Assembly (NCBI GenBank): GCA_035255485.1
Contig: DATEZO010000181.1
Location: 1 to 64,000, forward strand
Direction: 5' to 3'
Length of the DNA stretch: 64,000 nt
Origin: DATEZO01 sp035255485
GTDB lineage: Bacteria > Pseudomonadota > Gammaproteobacteria > Burkholderiales > Burkholderiaceae_D
Part shown: positions 8,761-17,460 of the stretch, in pieces
Position numbering within the stretch: position 1 is the stretch's first letter
How the letters are laid out: every line of letters starts with the position of its first letter
Notes under the pieces: model-generated
What the model was told of the DNA's origin: nothing
Databases searched by the model: none
The model's input: the letters and a program-made list of their open reading frames with translations, nothing else
Made by a program: the position numbers and the translations under genes

Positions 8761-11187
8761 ATGTCCAATGCAGCAAATACTGGGATTACCCCGGGGGTGA
8801 CTTACGTCGCTTCATTTGATCACCTGAGGATGACGGACGTAGAGTCCGTCGGCGGTAAAAACGCCTCATTAGGCGAAATGATCAGTCAATTGGCGCATGC
8901 CGGAGTAAGGGTGCCCGGCGGCTTCGCCACTACGGCGCATGCTTTTCGCGATTTTCTTACGCACAGTACAGATGGTGGCCCGACACTGGCGCAACGTATT
9001 GCCGATCGACTGAGTACGGTTGATGTTGACGATGTCAGGGCACTTGCGCAAGCAGGCACTGAAATTCGCCAATGGATCACCGAAACGCCTCTTCAACCTC
9101 GCCTTGAACAGGAAATTATCGATTTTTATCAAAGACTTGAGGCCGATTCGTCAAGCGAAATTTCGTTTGCAATCCGCTCTTCTGCCACGGCGGAAGACCT
9201 GCCTGACGCTTCATTTGCGGGCCAGCAGGAAACATTTCTGAATGTGGTCGGTATCGATAATGTGCTGGAAGCGATCAAGCATGTGTTTGCCTCGCTTTAT
9301 AACGATCGTGCAATTTCGTATCGGGTTCACAAGGGATTTACCCATGCGGAGGTAGCATTGTCGGCCGGTGTGCAGCGCATGGTGCGTTCCGACCTCGGTG
9401 CTGCCGGTGTGATGTTTACGATGGATACCGAGTCCGGATTCCCGGACGTCGTCTTCATTACATCCAGTTATGGACTGGGCGAGACAGTAGTGCAAGGCGC
9501 GGTCAATCCGGATGAATACTACGTCCACAAGCCGATGCTGGAACAAGGCAAACTGCCGATCATTCGACGCAATATCGGTTCCAAGTTGATCAAGATGGAA
9601 TTTACCGGGGAAACCAAGGCCGGCCATTCCGTCAGGACAGTCGATGTGCCGATCGAATTGCGGAATCGCTACTCGCTCAATGACCAGGAGATCATCGAGC
9701 TGGCGAAATATGCGGTCATTATCGAAAAACACTATGGTCGTCCGATGGATATTGAATGGGGCAAGGATGGCCGCGATGGCAAACTTTACATCTTGCAGGC
9801 GCGTCCGGAAACGGTAAAGTCGCATCAGAAATCCACCGATATGCAGCAGCGTTTCAAATTGAAAGGCACCGGTACGGTACTGGCTGCGGGCCGTGCAATT
9901 GGCCAGAAAATCGGCGCCGGCCCAGTGCGCGTGATTCGCGATCCTTCCGAAATGGAGCGTGTGCAACCGGGGGATATACTGGTGGCCGACATGACCGATC
10001 CGAACTGGGAACCTGTCATGAAACGCGCATCTGCCATTGTAACCAATCGTGGCGGGCGCACCTGCCACGCCGCAATCATTGCGCGCGAATTGGGCGTTCC
10101 GGCAGTTGTTGGCTGCGGCCATGCGACTGAAGTGCTGAAAAACGGCACACTGGTAACCGTGTCATGTGCAGAAGGTGATGAAGGCAAGGTTTATGATGGC
10201 TTGCTGGAAACTGAAGTGACCGAAGTCATGCGCGGCAACTTGCCTGCATTGCCATTGAAAATCATGATGAATGTCGGCAATCCGCAGCTAGCCTTTGATT
10301 TTCAGTCGATCCCGAATAGTGGCGTCGGCCTGGCGCGTCTTGAATTCATCATCAACAATAATATCGGTGTACATCCGAAGGCGATTCTGGAATATCCGAA
10401 CATCGATCCGGATCTGAAGAAGGCGGTTGAGTCGGTCGCACGCGGCCATGCGTCGCCAAAGGCATTTTATGTCGATAAGCTGGCGGAAGGCATTGCGACC
10501 ATTGCTGCTGCGTTCTGGCCGAAGCCGGTGATCGTGCGCCTGTCTGATTTCAAATCGAATGAATACAAGAAACTGATTGGCGGATCTCGCTATGAACCCG
10601 ATGAAGAAAACCCGATGCTGGGCTTTCGCGGCGCGGCGCGTTATCTTGCTGCAGATTTTGCCGAGTCGTTTGAAATGGAATGCCTGGCCATGAAGCGGGT
10701 GCGTAACGAGATGGGTTTGGTCAATGTCGAGATCATGGTTCCGTTTGTCCGTACCCTGGGGCAGGCGGAAAAAGTTGTCAATCTGCTGGCAAGGAATGGC
10801 CTGAAGCGCGGTGAAAACAGCCTGCGACTGATCATGATGTGCGAAGTGCCATCCAATGCAATCCTGGCGGAACAGTTCCTCGAACATTTCGATGGGTTTT
10901 CGATTGGCTCCAACGATTTGACCCAATTGACACTGGGTCTGGATCGTGATTCTGGAATGGAATTGCTGGCTGCAGATTTTGACGAGCGTGATCCGGCAGT
11001 CCTTTCGCTGCTCTCTCGGGCCATCGCGGCATGTCGTGCACAAGGCAAGTACATTGGCATTTGCGGCCAGGGACCTTCGGATCATGCCGATTTCGCGGAA
11101 TGGCTAATGAAGGAAGGCATTGCATCGATTTCATTGAATCCTGATTCCGTCGTCGAAACCTGGCAAAAACTGGCTTCGCTGCAATAA
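8761..11187 (+). CDS. ppsA: Phosphoenolpyruvate synthase
   Basis: Converts pyruvate, ATP and water to PEP, AMP and phosphate, the first step of gluconeogenesis from pyruvate or lactate. The 808-residue protein has the N-terminal ATP-grasp domain (VGGKNASLGEM, then SSATAEDLPDASFAGQQ), the swivelling phosphohistidine domain (GGRTCHAAIIARELG, with the catalytic His after C), and the C-terminal PEP/pyruvate TIM barrel (GFRGAARY, SIGSNDLTQLTLG, CGQGPSD). The length is usual for the family. ATG at 8761 follows AGAGGT. A strong terminator follows at 11367. Confidence 0.97.
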   Translation: MSNAANTGITPGVTYVASFDHLRMTDVESVGGKNASLGEMISQLAHAGVRVPGGFATTAHAFRDFLTHSTDGGPTLAQRIADRLSTVDVDDVRALAQAGTEIRQWITETPLQPRLEQEIIDFYQRLEADSSSEISFAIRSSATAEDLPDASFAGQQETFLNVVGIDNVLEAIKHVFASLYNDRAISYRVHKGFTHAEVALSAGVQRMVRSDLGAAGVMFTMDTESGFPDVVFITSSYGLGETVVQGAVNPDEYYVHKPMLEQGKLPIIRRNIGSKLIKMEFTGETKAGHSVRTVDVPIELRNRYSLNDQEIIELAKYAVIIEKHYGRPMDIEWGKDGRDGKLYILQARPETVKSHQKSTDMQQRFKLKGTGTVLAAGRAIGQKIGAGPVRVIRDPSEMERVQPGDILVADMTDPNWEPVMKRASAIVTNRGGRTCHAAIIARELGVPAVVGCGHATEVLKNGTLVTVSCAEGDEGKVYDGLLETEVTEVMRGNLPALPLKIMMNVGNPQLAFDFQSIPNSGVGLARLEFIINNNIGVHPKAILEYPNIDPDLKKAVESVARGHASPKAFYVDKLAEGIATIAAAFWPKPVIVRLSDFKSNEYKKLIGGSRYEPDEENPMLGFRGAARYLAADFAESFEMECLAMKRVRNEMGLVNVEIMVPFVRTLGQAEKVVNLLARNGLKRGENSLRLIMMCEVPSNAILAEQFLEHFDGFSIGSNDLTQLTLGLDRDSGMELLAADFDERDPAVLSLLSRAIAACRAQGKYIGICGQGPSDHADFAEWLMKEGIASISLNPDSVVETWQKLASLQ

Positions 11188-11366
11188 TCCTTCATAGAGA
11201 TTGTCTTCTTGGCGGGAATTACGGACATCTGCTCGTTTTTCGCCATGTTGGGATATTGCAACGTTTTTTGGAAATCATTTGAGATAAAATGATTTTATAT
11301 TGGACTACATATAATTTCTGTAATAAAAACAATAAATAATACTAATAAATGCAGTCAAATTTATTA

Positions 11367-11403
11367 CCCTCGTTGCCTGACCGGCATCGGGGGTTTTATT
11401 TTT
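11367..11403 (+). terminator. Rho-independent terminator after ppsA
   Basis: CCCTCG at 11367-11372 pairs with CGGGGG at 11388-11393, and inside it TGCC pairs with GGCA around a TGACC loop. A TTTTATTTTT tract follows. It ends about 37 bp before the next gene. Confidence 0.85.
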
Positions 11404-11440
11404 GGTGCATACTTGGCAATAAAAATCAGGGAGAAAGCAG

Positions 11441-11881
11441 ATGATGGAATGGCTTGTCTGGTTCGTGCTTGCCGGGATATTGGTTATTTTTGAAATATTT
11501 ACCGGGACATTTTATTTATTGATGATTGGCCTGGGATTTGCCGCTGGCGGCCTTGCCGCGCTGTCTGGGGTAAGTACCGCAGCGCAACTTATTGTTGCCG
11601 CCATTGTTGGTGCAGGGAGCACCTATGCGCTGCGCAAGAGCAAAATTGGCAGATTTCACAAGACTGATGCCGCGCGCGATCCGAATGTCAATATTGATAT
11701 CGGAGCCATACTGACAATAGAGCGCTGGAATGACAGCGAGAACGGCATGGCCACGGCGCGCGTGATGTACCGTGGAGCCATGTGGGATGTTCTGCTGGCA
11801 CATGGCGGAACGGCCAAGCCTGGACGATTCATCATTCAAGAAATGCGCGGCAGTCGTCTCGTTGTATCCAATCATCACTGA
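11441..11881 (+). CDS. NfeD-like membrane protein (YbbK type)
   Basis: Short NfeD family member that partners a stomatin/SPFH protein in the inner membrane. The 146 residues hold two or three membrane helices (about 4-24, 26-46 and 48-65), then a soluble OB-fold domain (about 80-145: GAILTIERWND ... GAMWDVLLAHGG). ATG at 11441 or 11444 is preceded by AGGGAGA. The stop is 14 nt before qmcA, and this pairing is the classic two-gene arrangement. Its detailed function is not settled. Confidence 0.88.
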   Translation: MMEWLVWFVLAGILVIFEIFTGTFYLLMIGLGFAAGGLAALSGVSTAAQLIVAAIVGAGSTYALRKSKIGRFHKTDAARDPNVNIDIGAILTIERWNDSENGMATARVMYRGAMWDVLLAHGGTAKPGRFIIQEMRGSRLVVSNHH

Positions 11882-11895
11882 AGGGGAAGAATAAT

Positions 11896-12822
11896 ATGAT
11901 TTCGAATTTCGGCAGTGTTGCCTTGGTTTTTTTTATTCTTGCTATCGTATTTGTAGCGAAAACCGTCAATGTCGTGCCGCAGCAGCATGCCTGGGTGGTT
12001 GAACGACTGGGGAAATATCATGCAACACTTGCCCCTGGTTTGAATATCGTCATTCCATTCATTGATCGCATTGCATACAAGCATATCCTGAAGGAAATTC
12101 CGCTCGATGTGCCGCCCCAAGTATGCATTACAAGAGACAATACCCAACTGCAGGTGGACGGCATCCTGTATTTTCAGGTGACCGATCCAATGCGGGCCTC
12201 TTACGGTTCTTCAAATTATATTGCCGCCATTACCCAACTGGCGCAGACAACATTGCGTTCGGTAATCGGAAAAATGGAGCTTGACAAGACATTCGAGGAA
12301 CGTGATCACATCAATACAACGATCGTCAATGCAATTGACGAGTCGGCAGCCAACTGGGGCGTAAAAGTATTGCGCTATGAAATCAAGGACCTGACTCCTC
12401 CCAAGGAAATTCTGCATTCGATGCAGGCGCAAATTACGGCAGAGCGTGAAAAACGCGCCCTGATTGCTGCATCCGAGGGTCGCAAGCAGGAACAGATCAA
12501 TATTGCTGCTGGCGAACGCGAGGCGGCAATCGCCAGGTCGGAAGGCGAAAAACAGTCCGCCATCAATCGTGCGCAAGGCCAGGCCGCTGCGATCCTGGCG
12601 ATTGCCGAAGCAAGTGCGGAAGCCTTGCGCAAGACTGCTGCGGCGATTCGCGAGCCGGGGGGGGCCGACGCAGTCAATCTGAAGGTGGCGGAGCAGTATG
12701 TCAGTGCATTCGCGCAACTGGCCAAGACGAATAACTCGATCATCGTTCCGGCTAACATGAGTGACATTAGCGGGTTGATTGCCGGAGCAATGCAGGTCGT
12801 AAAAGCGCAGCAACGCGCCTGA
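11896..12822 (+). CDS. qmcA: SPFH/band-7 family protein (QmcA/stomatin-like)
   Basis: Inner-membrane SPFH protein that forms membrane microdomain scaffolds and is often linked to proteostasis with FtsH. The 308 residues show one N-terminal membrane helix (FGSVALVFFILAIVFVA), the band-7 domain (VVPQQHAWVVERLGKYH ... PGLNIVIPFID) and an Ala/Glu-rich coiled coil (AAGEREAAIARSEGEKQSA). The frame is open further left, but ATG at 11896 after GGGGAAG gives the family's normal start. It pairs with the NfeD-like gene upstream. Confidence 0.93.
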   Translation: MISNFGSVALVFFILAIVFVAKTVNVVPQQHAWVVERLGKYHATLAPGLNIVIPFIDRIAYKHILKEIPLDVPPQVCITRDNTQLQVDGILYFQVTDPMRASYGSSNYIAAITQLAQTTLRSVIGKMELDKTFEERDHINTTIVNAIDESAANWGVKVLRYEIKDLTPPKEILHSMQAQITAEREKRALIAASEGRKQEQINIAAGEREAAIARSEGEKQSAINRAQGQAAAILAIAEASAEALRKTAAAIREPGGADAVNLKVAEQYVSAFAQLAKTNNSIIVPANMSDISGLIAGAMQVVKAQQRA

Positions 12823-12839
12823 TTATAGATTCTGATCGG

Positions 12840-13289
12840 TCAGCGTTGATTCTGTTTCATGATGAGCTGTTTTTCGCGCTGCCAGTCGCGCTGTTTTTCG
12901 GCCTCGCGCTTGTCGTGTTGCTTCTTGCCTTTGGCGAGGCCGACTTCGCATTTGACGCGCCCTCGCGTGTAATGCAGATTCAGCGGTATTAGGGTGTAAC
13001 CGGCCCGTTCAACCTTGCCGATCAGTTTCTTGATTTCTTCGCCATTCAGCAATAGTTTTCGCGTACGTACCGGATCGGGTGAAATATGAGTCGAGGCGGT
13101 CGGCAACGGGCTAATATGGGCGCCGAACAAAAATACTTCACCTTTTTTCACGATAACATAAGCTTCCTTGAGCTGTACGCGCCCGGCGCGGATCGATTTG
13201 ACTTCCCAGCCTTCTAATACAATACCTGCTTCATAACGCTCCTCGATGAAGTAATCGTGTAAGGCTTTTTTATTATCAATAATGCTCAT
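12840..13289 (-). CDS. smpB: SsrA-binding protein SmpB
   Basis: Binds tmRNA and brings it to stalled ribosomes in trans-translation. The 149-residue protein starts MSIIDNKKALHDYFI and shows the OB-barrel motifs EAGIVLEGWEVKS, VFLFGAHISP and the basic C-terminal tail (KKQHDKREAEKQRDWQREK) that enters the decoding site. A TTG-initiated 6-residue extension is possible but not needed. It converges with qmcA at only 17 bp. Confidence 0.97.
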   Translation of the reverse strand: MSIIDNKKALHDYFIEERYEAGIVLEGWEVKSIRAGRVQLKEAYVIVKKGEVFLFGAHISPLPTASTHISPDPVRTRKLLLNGEEIKKLIGKVERAGYTLIPLNLHYTRGRVKCEVGLAKGKKQHDKREAEKQRDWQREKQLIMKQNQR

Positions 13290-13452
13290 GGACGGTAACG
13301 TGTGCAACTCGGTTAAAATTTCAATTTTGCGATTTTATCAAACCATGTGACGGTATCGCGGAACTGCGTCCGGCATTGCGACGCCTATCTTGCGATGATA
13401 GAGCGGGATACGGTCAAGTGGAGCATATTTTCCCTTCAACGTGATAGAAACC

Positions 13453-13884
13453 ATGGCTGTTGTACATAAATCAGTTTTATTGGCCTACAGTGCCGAACAA
13501 ATGTTTGCGCTGGTAGATCAGATTGAGGAGTATCCAAAATTCCTACCGTGGTGCGGTGGTACAGAGGTGCAGAGATTCGAGGATAACAAGGTGGTGGCGA
13601 CGCTGTTCATCCACTATCGAGGCGTAAAACAGACATTCACGACTGAAAATATCAACGAGCCGGCAACATCCATGAAAATGAATCTTGTGGACGGCCCGTT
13701 CAAGCATCTTGACGGCACTTGGATTTTCAAGCCCTTGCGTGCCGATGCCTGCAAGATCGATTTCAATCTGCATTACGAATTCTCCAGCAGGATTCTGGAG
13801 CAGATTATTGGACCTGTGTTCAACATGATTGCAAACAGTTTCGTCGACTCATTCTGCAAGCGCGCGGAGACGGTATATGGCTGA
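13453..13884 (+). CDS. ratA: RatA/Coq10-like START-domain protein
   Basis: SRPBCC (START/Bet v1) domain protein of 143 residues with family hallmarks AVVHKSVLLAYSAEQMF, LVDQIEEYPKFLPWCGG and the C-terminal IANSFVDSFCKRAE. In E. coli the homologue RatA was reported as a ribosome-association toxin; eukaryotic Coq10 binds ubiquinone, and the latter role is also proposed for bacterial members. The adjoining rnfH-like gene, overlapping by 8 nt, is the usual partner. It is divergent from smpB, also the standard arrangement. Confidence 0.92.
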   Translation: MAVVHKSVLLAYSAEQMFALVDQIEEYPKFLPWCGGTEVQRFEDNKVVATLFIHYRGVKQTFTTENINEPATSMKMNLVDGPFKHLDGTWIFKPLRADACKIDFNLHYEFSSRILEQIIGPVFNMIANSFVDSFCKRAETVYG

Positions 13885-14176
13885 AAAGATGCTTCAGGTC
13901 CAGGTATGCTATGCAAAGCCAAACTTGCAGTTCTTGCAAGAGCTGAAGGTAGTATCGGGAACGACCTTGCGTAGCGCGATTGATCAAAGCGGTGTATTGC
14001 AAAACATGCCGGAAATTGATCTGACCATTTGCCAGGTCGGCATTTATGGCAAACTCAAGCAATTTGACACTCTCTTGCGCGATCGTGATCGTATCGAGAT
14101 TTATCGTGCGCTAATTGCCGATCCAAAGGAGTCGCGTCGTAAGCGGGCTGAAAAAATAGCCGATGAAAAAACCTGA
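13877..14176 (+). CDS. rnfH: RnfH family ubiquitin-like protein (RatB)
   Basis: A 99-residue beta-grasp protein of the RnfH/UPF0125 family. It shows VQVCYAKPNLQFLQELKV at the N-terminus and the conserved end VGIYGKLKQFDTLLRDRDRIEIYRAL (broken here: VGIYGKL, then RDRIEIYRAL), with a basic tail. Function is unknown; it is almost always found directly after ratA. ATG at 13877 lies inside the ratA 3' end. Confidence 0.93.
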   Translation: MAEKMLQVQVCYAKPNLQFLQELKVVSGTTLRSAIDQSGVLQNMPEIDLTICQVGIYGKLKQFDTLLRDRDRIEIYRALIADPKESRRKRAEKIADEKT

Positions 14177-14207
14177 TAACCGGTTATTTTTTCTGCCGGA
14201 TCACCCT

Positions 14208-14738
14208 TTATCGGCATTCATCGAGCATGCGTTTTGTCTCGCGTATTTCCTTGTCGCGCTGTTCGTCGCTCAGGAAGGCGCGCTCATCGCTCTTGTCAGT
14301 GTGCGCAATGCGCTCGCCGGATTCCAGAGCGCGGTTGTATGCCCGGGCGCGCTCGCAATTTTTGCTTTTGTCAGCCGCCAGTTTTGCCTGCTCGGCTGCT
14401 TTCTTTTCCGTTTCAGCCTGTTCTCTCCGGCGTTTCTGGAAATCGGCGTTTTTCTCTGCCGTTGTCATTGGTATGTTGGTCTTTACGGCAGTTGCCGTTG
14501 CAGGGGCAGGGTTTTGCGCTCCGCCGTCTGATGTTCCGGGTAAAGCTTCCGATGCGGATTGTGAAACATTGCGAGGCTCTTTCAGTATGCGGTTCTTCGA
14601 TATGCTGGCTGGCGGCGGCATGTCGGAAAACTGTTTTACGCCGTTTTCATCCAGCCAGACATATTGTGCCCAGGCCGCGACAGCAAGAGTGAATGCCGCC
14701 AGGCCGGTGGCAGCGCGCATTAGCCAGAAAACTTTCAT
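14208..14738 (-). CDS. DUF4124 domain-containing secreted protein
   Basis: A 176-residue protein with a signal peptide (about 1-24, cleavage after AWA), then the short DUF4124 motif QYVWLDENGVKQFSDMPPP. The rest is a charged, Lys/Glu/Ala-rich helical region ending in a Cys. DUF4124 proteins are common in beta- and gammaproteobacterial envelopes, but their role is unknown. ATG at 14738 is preceded by AAGGA on the minus strand. It lies convergent to rnfH and divergent from guaB. Confidence 0.85.
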   Translation of the reverse strand: MKVFWLMRAATGLAAFTLAVAAWAQYVWLDENGVKQFSDMPPPASISKNRILKEPRNVSQSASEALPGTSDGGAQNPAPATATAVKTNIPMTTAEKNADFQKRRREQAETEKKAAEQAKLAADKSKNCERARAYNRALESGERIAHTDKSDERAFLSDEQRDKEIRETKRMLDECR

Positions 14739-14861
14739 TGCTCATCCTTGCAAAGTTGTTTGATTTCATATCCGATTTCGCCATGCTTTGCGTGCCATGT
14801 CAATAAATCCACGCTTTTCCAGCCTCTTTACGATGAAAACGACGCACTTTTTGGATTTCTG

Positions 14862-14867
14862 TATAAT
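14862..14867 (+). promoter_or_regulatory. Probable -10 box for guaB
   Basis: A perfect TATAAT lies 27 bp before the guaB ATG. No good -35 hexamer is visible at 16-18 bp upstream. This would give a very short leader of about 20 nt. Confidence 0.5.
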
Positions 14868-14893
14868 GCGGCTTTGCGCCTATAGGAAACACT

Positions 14894-16354
14894 ATGCGTC
14901 TACTTCAAAAAGCACTCACATTCGATGATGTGCTACTCGTTCCGGCACAGTCGGACGTTCTCCCCAAAGATACTTCCCTCAAGACGCGGCTGACGCGCAA
15001 TATCACGTTGAATATTCCTTTGCTGTCGGCTGCGATGGATACCGTAACCGAGGCACGGCTTGCGATTGCGATGGCGCAGGAAGGCGGAATTGGCATCATT
15101 CATAAAAACTTGCGCGCGCAGGACCAAGCTCGTGAAATTGCAAAGGTCAAGCGGTTCGAATCAGGCGTGGTACGGGACCCGATCACAATCCCGCCGACGA
15201 TGAAAATCCGTGATGTGATTGCATTGTCGCAGCAGCATGGCATTAGCGGTTTTCCAGTAGTCGAGGACAAACAGGTGGTTGGCATCATTACCAACCGCGA
15301 CTTGCGCTTCGAGGAAGAGCTGGATGCGGAGGTGCGTGCAAAAATGACTCCGCGCGAAAAGCTTGTGTACGTAAAAGAGGGGGCCGAACTGTCAGAGGCC
15401 AAGCGCCTGATGAACAAACACCGGCTGGAGCGTGTCATCGTAGTTGACGACGCTTTCGATCTGCGCGGATTGATTACAGTAAAAGATATCCAGAAGGCGA
15501 CTGAACATCCGAACGCGTGCAAGGACGAGCATGGCAAGCTGCGCGTCGGCGCTGCGGTTGGCGTCGGTGCAGACAATGACGAGCGCATCGATCTGCTGGT
15601 CAAGGCCGGCGTCGACGTGATTATTGTCGATACGGCGCATGGCCATTCAAAAGGTGTGCTGGACCGCGTAAAATGGATCAAGACCAATTATGCCGGAGTG
15701 GATGTGATTGGTGGCAATATTGCCACGGCAGTCGCGGCAAAAGCGCTGATGGAACATGGCGCGGACGGTGTGAAGGTCGGCATCGGTCCTGGTTCGATCT
15801 GCACGACGCGTATCGTTGCGGGGGTGGGCGTACCACAAATCACCGCGATTTCCAATGTTGCGCAAGCTCTCAAGGGCTCCGGCATTCCATGCATTGCCGA
15901 TGGTGGCATCCGTTTCTCTGGTGATATCGCGAAAGCGCTGGCTGCAGGAGCGTCCAGCGTCATGATGGGAAGCATGTTCGCAGGCACCGAGGAAGCACCG
16001 GGCGAAGTCATCTTGTACCAGGGTCGCAGTTACAAATCGTATCGGGGTATGGGCAGCCTTGGCGCAATGGCGGATGGTTCTGCCGATCGCTATTTTCAGG
16101 ACGCCTCTAATAATGCCGACAAATTCGTACCGGAAGGAATTGAAGGGCGCGTACCTTACAAAGGCAGTGTGATAGCAATCCTTTATCAGCTTGTTGGAGG
16201 CGTGCGCTCATCAATGGGTTATTGCGGCTGTGCCACGATCGATGAGCTGCGCGAGAAAGCAGAATTTGTTGAAATCTCTTCTGCCGGCATGCGTGAATCG
16301 CATGTACATGACGTGCAGATTACCAAAGAAGCACCGAATTACCGTGCAGACTGA
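14894..16354 (+). CDS. guaB: IMP dehydrogenase
   Basis: Oxidises IMP to XMP with NAD+, the committed step of GMP synthesis. The 486-residue protein has the TIM barrel split by two CBS domains (about 92-205: VRDPITIPPTMKIRDVIAL and VYVKEGAELSEAKRLM). The catalytic loop GPGSICTTRIVAG contains the active Cys, followed by the phosphate-binding DGGIRFSGDIAKALAAGAS and the flap RGMGSLGAM. guaA lies about 1.1 kb downstream, but a diguanylate cyclase gene is placed between them. Confidence 0.97.
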   Translation: MRLLQKALTFDDVLLVPAQSDVLPKDTSLKTRLTRNITLNIPLLSAAMDTVTEARLAIAMAQEGGIGIIHKNLRAQDQAREIAKVKRFESGVVRDPITIPPTMKIRDVIALSQQHGISGFPVVEDKQVVGIITNRDLRFEEELDAEVRAKMTPREKLVYVKEGAELSEAKRLMNKHRLERVIVVDDAFDLRGLITVKDIQKATEHPNACKDEHGKLRVGAAVGVGADNDERIDLLVKAGVDVIIVDTAHGHSKGVLDRVKWIKTNYAGVDVIGGNIATAVAAKALMEHGADGVKVGIGPGSICTTRIVAGVGVPQITAISNVAQALKGSGIPCIADGGIRFSGDIAKALAAGASSVMMGSMFAGTEEAPGEVILYQGRSYKSYRGMGSLGAMADGSADRYFQDASNNADKFVPEGIEGRVPYKGSVIAILYQLVGGVRSSMGYCGCATIDELREKAEFVEISSAGMRESHVHDVQITKEAPNYRAD

Positions 16355-16392
16355 GCACGGTATCAGGATGGCAGCATAATGGCTCAGGAGAT

Positions 16393-17421
16393 ATGAACAG
16401 CCAGATTCAGTCAAGTCGGCCAAATCCGGTTGCGGCAGTAGCACAAACCGTGATCGGAACAGGCGAGGCGGATCAGCAAATTTCGCGAATCCGGCGCATC
16501 GGCAAACGGCTGTTCGGCGTGGCAAATTGCACCATTACATTCAACGCAGCGCGCTCATTGGAGGTTGTAAAGGGCAAATACGCGGCATGCTCCGTCGAAG
16601 CCGCGTTTTGCCACAGCCGCCCGCAACCGACAGGACTGGTTGTCGTCCCCGATGCATGTGAGGACAAATTGCTGTGCCAGCATTGCATGGTGATTGGCGC
16701 ACCTTATATCCGCTTCTACGCTTCGTATCCGATTCACAATGCCGAGAATGAGCCGATCGGCAGCATCAGCTTGATCAATTATCTGCCGCGCGCGTTTAGT
16801 GAAGAAGACCGACAAATGCTGAAGGATCTGGCGCATCTGGTTGAGCGCGAAATGCATTTGCGTTCGATGAGTGCGGCCCAGCTTGATTTGCAAAGGAAAA
16901 ACAAGAATTTACGGCGCAAATCACTGATCGATCCATTGCTGGGCACCTGGAACCGCGGAGCGATTATGCGGATTCTGAGTATCGAAGCAATCCGTTGTGA
17001 CAAGATAGGAATGCCACTATCACTGATTGTTGCCGATCTTGATTATTTTAAAAAAATCAATGACAACCATGGGCATCCGGCAGGCGATGCGGTACTAGTG
17101 CGGATCGCCAGCCGACTGCGTTCCTGCATTCGCGAGCAGGAAGCGCTTGGTCGATACGGAGGTGAAGAATTCCTGGTTGTTTTACCGGGCTCGGCAGTCA
17201 GTACGGCAATGGCGGTGGCAGAGCGGATGCGATGCGCGATAGCGTCACAGCCGGAATTTATTGCCGGCAAGGCATTGCAATTGACAATAAGCGCCGGTAT
17301 TGCTTCAACTGATTTGTTTCCTTTAGCAACAACCGATGAGTTGATCAGCCGCGCAGACGTTGCACTGTATGCTGCAAAAGATGCGGGACGCAATTGCGTA
17401 ATGCAAGCGGTTGCCGATTAA
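16393..17421 (+). CDS. GAF-GGDEF diguanylate cyclase
   Basis: Makes c-di-GMP from two GTP. The 342 residues contain an N-terminal GAF-like sensor (about 30-155, with a Cys-rich part CEDKLLCQHC that might bind a ligand or metal) and a short linker helix. The GGDEF domain (about 180-340) has KINDNHGHPAGDAVL and the intact catalytic GGEEF. The inhibitory I-site position, RxxD five residues before the motif, reads REQE, so product inhibition may be weakened. The gene starts 38 nt after guaB with AGGAGAT as ribosome site and ends 39 nt before guaA, so it is probably co-transcribed with both. Confidence 0.93.
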   Translation: MNSQIQSSRPNPVAAVAQTVIGTGEADQQISRIRRIGKRLFGVANCTITFNAARSLEVVKGKYAACSVEAAFCHSRPQPTGLVVVPDACEDKLLCQHCMVIGAPYIRFYASYPIHNAENEPIGSISLINYLPRAFSEEDRQMLKDLAHLVEREMHLRSMSAAQLDLQRKNKNLRRKSLIDPLLGTWNRGAIMRILSIEAIRCDKIGMPLSLIVADLDYFKKINDNHGHPAGDAVLVRIASRLRSCIREQEALGRYGGEEFLVVLPGSAVSTAMAVAERMRCAIASQPEFIAGKALQLTISAGIASTDLFPLATTDELISRADVALYAAKDAGRNCVMQAVAD

Positions 17422-17460
17422 CACGTTTCAATTTTCCGACAGTCCTTTCAAGTGCTCCTC

